Shown piece by piece: positions 31,613 to 35,528 of a stretch of 35,528 nucleotides of DNA (position 1 is the first letter of the stretch; each line of letters starts with the position of its first letter). Position numbers and translations under genes: made by a program. The DNA is from a bacterium (GTDB lineage: Bacteria; Vulcanimicrobiota; Vulcanimicrobiia; Vulcanimicrobiales; Vulcanimicrobiaceae), in assembly GCA_021794175.1 (NCBI GenBank), contig JAJYRI010000016.1:1-35528 (forward strand), read 5' to 3'. The notes beneath the pieces are model-generated. The model had not been told where the DNA came from. It searched no databases and saw nothing but the letters and a program-made list of their open reading frames with translations.

Positions 31613-32979
31613 AAAGACGGATCCTTACCGCGGTCGCCGCCCTCACGATCGCCGCCCTCACCTCACCGCTGCTCCGCGTCGCCGGCGCCGCGACCGATGC
31701 GCTCCCCGCCGGGGATCGCGCCGACCTTTCGACGGCGTACACGCGCCTCACGACGACGTTCTATAAGAAGCTTCCCATCGAACGCGTTCTCAACGGCGTC
31801 CGCTATGGGCTCGTGCTCGAACTCGCGCACGAACACGTGGCGAAACGCACGCTGCCGCCGTTGCTGGCCACGGGAAGTACCGCGGGAAATCTCCGCGCGA
31901 TCGAATACGAAATCGAACGGGCGCGTATGCTCGGCGGGAAAAATCGCCCGCTCAAGCCGTACGTTTTCGCCGCACTCTGGGGAATGATGTATTCGGCGCA
32001 CGACCGGTGGACCGTCTTTCTCGATCCCAAAGATTATAAGGCGCTCAACAACGGGCTCGACGGCACGAATTTCGGTGGAACCGGTATCGTCATTCAGCCC
32101 GATAATAAAACAAAATTCATCTCGGTCTATCAGGTCGTTCCCGGCGGGCCGGCCGATAAAGCGGGCATCCAACAGGACGATCTCATCACCGCCGTCAATG
32201 GAAAATCGACCTACGGCATCACCACGGTCGAAGCGAGTAAAGAATTACGCGGGAAGATCGGCACGCAGGTAACGCTCACCGTCGAACGCGACGGCGCGGT
32301 GTTGCCCAAACCCATCGTGCTGACGCGCGCGAAGATTCACCAGATCACCGTCTTCGACAAGATGCTTCCGGGCAAGATCGGCTACGTCGCATTGACGGTC
32401 TTCGGAGAGACCACCGGGGCCGAGTTGGCGACGGCGCTCTCGCGCCTGCACAAAGAGGGCGCGCGCGCGTTCGTGCTCGATCTGCGCAATAACGGCGGCG
32501 GATATCTGCAAGCGGCCGTCTCGGTCAGTTCGAAGTTTATCGCCGAGGGCCCGATCGTTTCGATCGAGACCAGCGGCAAGCATATCGATACGCTCGAAGC
32601 CGACGGCACGGCGATCGCCCCGGTTCCGCTCGTCGTGCTGGTGAACGGCTACACCGCCTCGGCTTCGGAGATCACGACCGCGGCGCTGAAAGAGAGCGGA
32701 GCTGCAGTGGTGATCGGCACGAAGACCTTCGGGAAAGGCGTCGTGCAGACGCTCTTCCCGCTACGCGACGGCGGCGCGGTGAAGATCACGACCGCGCGTT
32801 ATCTCACGCCGGAGTACCACTACATCAACCATAAGGGCATCATTCCGAATATCGTCGTCGCCGAAAACAAAGACGCGCAATTCGGTCGCCCCGGGCACGA
32901 CGTACAACTCAAGCGTGCAATAGAAGTTTTGGACGGCGAGATCGCCGCCCAAAACTCGGGAATAACCACGAAACTCTAA
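31609..32979 (+). CDS. S41-family C-terminal processing protease (second tandem copy)
   Basis: The 456-residue paralogue of the preceding protease starts with an ATGA overlap. It has a cleavable-looking signal peptide (RRILTAVAALTIAALTSPLL) instead of an anchor. A PDZ domain (about 150-240, GGTGIVIQP and PADKAGIQQDDLI) and the S41 core follow. S351 (YTASASEI) and K376 (TFGKGVV) form the catalytic dyad at the standard 25-residue spacing, and RAFVLDLRNNGGGYLQ (286-301) is the core strand. One anchored and one soluble copy suggest division of labour or a hetero-oligomer. It is the last gene of the ftsEX operon and converges on the ribonuclease gene with 18 bases between stops and no obvious terminator. 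Confidence 0.9.
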   Translation: MKRRILTAVAALTIAALTSPLLRVAGAATDALPAGDRADLSTAYTRLTTTFYKKLPIERVLNGVRYGLVLELAHEHVAKRTLPPLLATGSTAGNLRAIEYEIERARMLGGKNRPLKPYVFAALWGMMYSAHDRWTVFLDPKDYKALNNGLDGTNFGGTGIVIQPDNKTKFISVYQVVPGGPADKAGIQQDDLITAVNGKSTYGITTVEASKELRGKIGTQVTLTVERDGAVLPKPIVLTRAKIHQITVFDKMLPGKIGYVALTVFGETTGAELATALSRLHKEGARAFVLDLRNNGGGYLQAAVSVSSKFIAEGPIVSIETSGKHIDTLEADGTAIAPVPLVVLVNGYTASASEITTAALKESGAAVVIGTKTFGKGVVQTLFPLRDGGAVKITTARYLTPEYHYINHKGIIPNIVVAENKDAQFGRPGHDVQLKRAIEVLDGEIAAQNSGITTKL

Positions 32980-32997
32980 GCGCTCCCGCTCAGGACA

Positions 32998-35528
32998 CTA
33001 GGAGCTCTTCTTGCGCCCGGCCGTCGCGCTCGTCTTCTTCTTGGCCCCGCTCGTTGCGGGGCTTTTCTTTGCTCCGGCCTTTTTCGCCGGAGCTTTTTTC
33101 GCGGTGCTGGTTGCCTTTTTGGCCGGGGCTTTCTTCGCAGCGGTCGTCGTCGTTTTCGCGGCGGCGGCTTTCGGCGCGGTCGCTTTCTTCGTCGTGCTGC
33201 GTCTTGCGGCCGGCTTTGCCGCCGGTTTCTCCGCTACGGCCGGAGCCGGAAGCGCCGCTCGCTGAACCGCCGGGATCTCAGCGGTTACCTTGCTCGCCCG
33301 CGGACGGCGAGCGCGCGCAGGTTTGGTCGGCTGCGGCTCTTCTTTCGGGGCGCGCAGATGCGGCGGCGGCGGTTCGACCGCCGGAGGAGTCGGTGCCGCG
33401 TAACGCGCGATCGCTCGCGAGGGCTCCGGCGGAACGATTCGCCCCGTCGGCTGGGCAGCGCCGTCGCTTCCCACGCTGAAGAGCGAACGGTCGGGAACCG
33501 GTGCTCCCACGCCGGGAGCGCCCGCTCCGGCACCACCGCGCCCGCGACGTCCGCGGCGACGGCGGCGGCGACGGCCGCCTTCGGCGTTCGGAGCGCCGCC
33601 TGCAGCAGCATGCCCGACCCCGCCGATCGGCGGAATGCTCTCGGGCTGGATATCCTCGTCCTCATCTTCGTCGGCGAGTTGCGGCGCGGGTACTGCCACT
33701 GGCCGCGCCTGCGGCACGATCCCCTCGACGGTTCCCTGCGCGCGCCCGCGACCGCGGCGCCCACGGCGACGACGGCGGCGTTTGTCGTGCGACTCCGGCG
33801 CTCCGGCTGCAATCGCCCCATCCTCGGCGATCACGATCGCCGCTGCGCTTTGCTCGCCCTTGACCTCGGCGGCGAGCGCCGTGTCGGCGGCCTCCTCTTC
33901 CTCGGTGATCGTCGTAATGCCGATCGGCGGGCGTGCCTGCGCGTTCGATGCCGCTTCGGCGGCGAGTTCCTTGAGTTGCGCGGTCTGTTCGGCGGCAGTG
34001 AGTGGGCCGCGACGCTTCTTGGCGCGTCCGGCACCGGCGCGACGGCGCTTTCCGCTCTCGTCGACGATCGCCGCCCCGGCCGAGATCAGATCGGCGACGA
34101 CGTAATCGTCGGCGTCGTCGATATCGAGAATGCGAATCTTCGCGGCGTTTCCGGAATGGTTGGCGGCGTTCTCGACTTCGACGATTCGGTCGCCGACGAG
34201 CGCGGCTGCGGAGGTTGCGTTGGGCAAACGTCCCGGCAGTAACTGCACTTCGACCTCATCGCCGACGCGCACGCGGCCTTCGCCGGCAGGCGCTTCGGCA
34301 CGGAATTCCGTGCGCGTGCGCTCGGGATGAATCGCCGCGCTGGCGCGCACGTGCACCGTCAGGCCGAGATCCTTAGCGAGCTGCGCGCACTCTTCTTCGT
34401 ACCAAAACTCGAGTTGTGCCGCGACGGTCGGGGCCGCTTCGATGACGGCGTGGCGATGCCGGGCATCGACGGTGTGCGCGCGTAGGTGACGCAACGCCTC
34501 GATGGCGACCGACTGCGGCGACATCACCGTCCCCAGCCCCGCGCAGGTCGGACACGTTCCGCGCAACTGTCCGGCAAGATCTTTGCCGACGCGCTTGCGC
34601 GTGAATTCGAGCAGACCGAGATTGGAGAACGATTGAATGGTCGCGCGCGTTCGATCGCGCCGCAAACCATCTTCAAGCGTCTTCAACACCTTGTTGCGCG
34701 CGGATTCGGAGCCCATGTCGATGAAATCGACGACGATGATGCCGCCGATATCGCGCAGACGAACTTGTCGCGCGATCTCCGCGGCGGCTTCGACGTTGGT
34801 TTTCCCGATCGTGTCTTCGAGGTTTTTGCCGCCGGTAAATTTCCCGGAGTTCACGTCGATAACGGTGAGTGCTTCGGTGGTTTCGATGACGATCGATCCG
34901 CCCGAAGGCAGATTGATCTTCGGGTTCATCAAGCGCTCGATCTCGAGATCGATGCCGTAATCGTGAAACAACGAACGGCCGCCGTTATAATGCTCGATTC
35001 GGTCGAGATATTGCGGGCCGAGTAGTTGCAGAAATTCGCGTACTTTACGATGCTCTTCTTCGTTGTCGATATAAACTTTGTCGACGTCGGCGGTGACGAA
35101 ATCGCGCGCCGCTTTGAAGACGAGGTTCATATCTTTATGCAGCAACGAAGGCGCCGGGGCGCGCTTGAAGACTTCGAGAATGCCGTGCCACATGCGAATG
35201 AGCACGCCGAGATCGGCCATTAACTCAGCGTCGCTAACACCGGCTGCCGCGGTACGAACGACCGTCGCCATGCCTTCGGGACGAATGCGCTGCATGACTT
35301 TCTTCAAGCGGTCGCGTTCGGTTGCCGATTCGATTTTGCGAGAGACGCCGGAGTATTTTCCGGTCGGCATCAGAATGAGATAGCGCCCGGGCAACGAGAT
35401 ATTCGTGCTGATGCGCGCGCCTTTTAGGCCGCGCGGCTCCTTGACGATCTGCACGAGGATTTCGTCGTTGCGTTTAACTTTTTCGCCGATGGTGAAACCG
35501 CTGTGCCCTTGGGTGATTTCGACGTCAC
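32998..35528 (-). CDS. Rne/Rng-family ribonuclease with TRAM-like domain and basic tails (5' end beyond window)
   Basis: The frame is open to the right edge, and sequence beyond the internal GTG at 35452-35454 continues the S1 domain (ITQGHSGF, then VQIVKEPRGLKGARIS), so the true start lies outside. Numbered from that GTG, the catalytic Asp pair is D200 (TVIDVNSGKFTG) and D243 (IIVVDFIDM), and the zinc-link is C301PTC304. These mark RNase E/G, which cleaves single-stranded RNA in mRNA decay and rRNA maturation. After the core a TRAM-like strand domain follows (about 393-458, RVRVGDEVEVQLLPGRL). Two Arg-rich blocks and a Lys/Ala-rich histone-H1-like tail (last 90 residues) come next. RNase E tails usually scaffold partners; this tail is probably an RNA-binding, disordered platform. 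Confidence 0.9.
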   Translation of the reverse strand, partial: DVEITQGHSGFTIGEKVKRNDEILVQIVKEPRGLKGARISTNISLPGRYLILMPTGKYSGVSRKIESATERDRLKKVMQRIRPEGMATVVRTAAAGVSDAELMADLGVLIRMWHGILEVFKRAPAPSLLHKDMNLVFKAARDFVTADVDKVYIDNEEEHRKVREFLQLLGPQYLDRIEHYNGGRSLFHDYGIDLEIERLMNPKINLPSGGSIVIETTEALTVIDVNSGKFTGGKNLEDTIGKTNVEAAAEIARQVRLRDIGGIIVVDFIDMGSESARNKVLKTLEDGLRRDRTRATIQSFSNLGLLEFTRKRVGKDLAGQLRGTCPTCAGLGTVMSPQSVAIEALRHLRAHTVDARHRHAVIEAAPTVAAQLEFWYEEECAQLAKDLGLTVHVRASAAIHPERTRTEFRAEAPAGEGRVRVGDEVEVQLLPGRLPNATSAAALVGDRIVEVENAANHSGNAAKIRILDIDDADDYVVADLISAGAAIVDESGKRRRAGAGRAKKRRGPLTAAEQTAQLKELAAEAASNAQARPPIGITTITEEEEAADTALAAEVKGEQSAAAIVIAEDGAIAAGAPESHDKRRRRRRGRRGRGRAQGTVEGIVPQARPVAVPAPQLADEDEDEDIQPESIPPIGGVGHAAAGGAPNAEGGRRRRRRRGRRGRGGAGAGAPGVGAPVPDRSLFSVGSDGAAQPTGRIVPPEPSRAIARYAAPTPPAVEPPPPHLRAPKEEPQPTKPARARRPRASKVTAEIPAVQRAALPAPAVAEKPAAKPAARRSTTKKATAPKAAAAKTTTTAAKKAPAKKATSTAKKAPAKKAGAKKSPATSGAKKKTSATAGRKKSS

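Noticed and set aside
32980-32997. Terminator between the second S41 protease and the ribonuclease
   Set aside because: The 18-base gap has no stable stem followed by a T-run on either strand.

Overview
This is a GC-rich, tightly packed chromosomal segment with many 4-base ATGA/GTGA/TTGA gene overlaps. The gene set (FtsEX with an EnvC-type hydrolase, RmuC, a lipid-anchored cytochrome c, a Rne/Rng nuclease with long basic tails) points to a free-living bacterium, probably diderm. My low-confidence guess is a poorly cultured GC-rich phylum such as Candidatus Eremiobacterota (WPS-2). No rRNA, tRNA, CRISPR array or replication origin was seen.

Region 1 (about 1-4060) is an accessory defence island, visibly richer in A+T than the rest. 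It holds the right end of an IS256-family element that has cut an hsdS (type I restriction specificity) gene, a RloC-like AAA_13 ATPase with a CxxC zinc-hook motif, and an unrecognised protein with a possible restriction-nuclease-type active site.

Region 2 (4063-13875, minus strand) is a four-gene DNA-break repair operon in which every junction is a 4-base overlap. In transcription order it encodes an SbcD-like phosphoesterase, a YhaN/SbcC-like ATPase without a zinc hook, and two UvrD-type helicases that each carry a C-terminal RecB-family nuclease with Fe-S cysteines. The helicase pair is laid out like mycobacterial AdnAB rather than AddAB or RecBCD.

Region 3 (13876-18084) holds an ABC-F translation factor with a structured leader, two divergent membrane proteins (one of the DUF5671 type), and five copies of an exact 22-base-period tandem repeat between convergent genes.

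Region 4 (18085-23370) looks like a sulfur-compound module. A CysL/YeiE/CbbR-like LysR regulator is divergent from a minus-strand operon encoding an orphan ModA-type binding protein, an exported DsrE-like protein, a TsdA-like dihaem cytochrome c lipoprotein and a YeiH-family transporter. A dienelactone-hydrolase-like gene follows the regulator.

Region 5 (23374-26436) holds rmuC, an exported Bcp/PrxQ-type peroxiredoxin and an acyl-CoA dehydrogenase.

Region 6 (26482-32979, plus strand) is a cell-envelope operon: ftsE, ftsX, a PleD-like response regulator, an EnvC-like M23 hydrolase and two tandem S41 (Ctp) proteases.

Region 7 (32998 to the right edge, minus strand) is a 5'-truncated Rne/Rng ribonuclease with an added TRAM-like domain and Arg-rich and Lys/Ala-rich tails. 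The two best candidates for undescribed biology are the sulfur module in region 4 and the AdnAB-plus-SbcCD-like operon in region 2.
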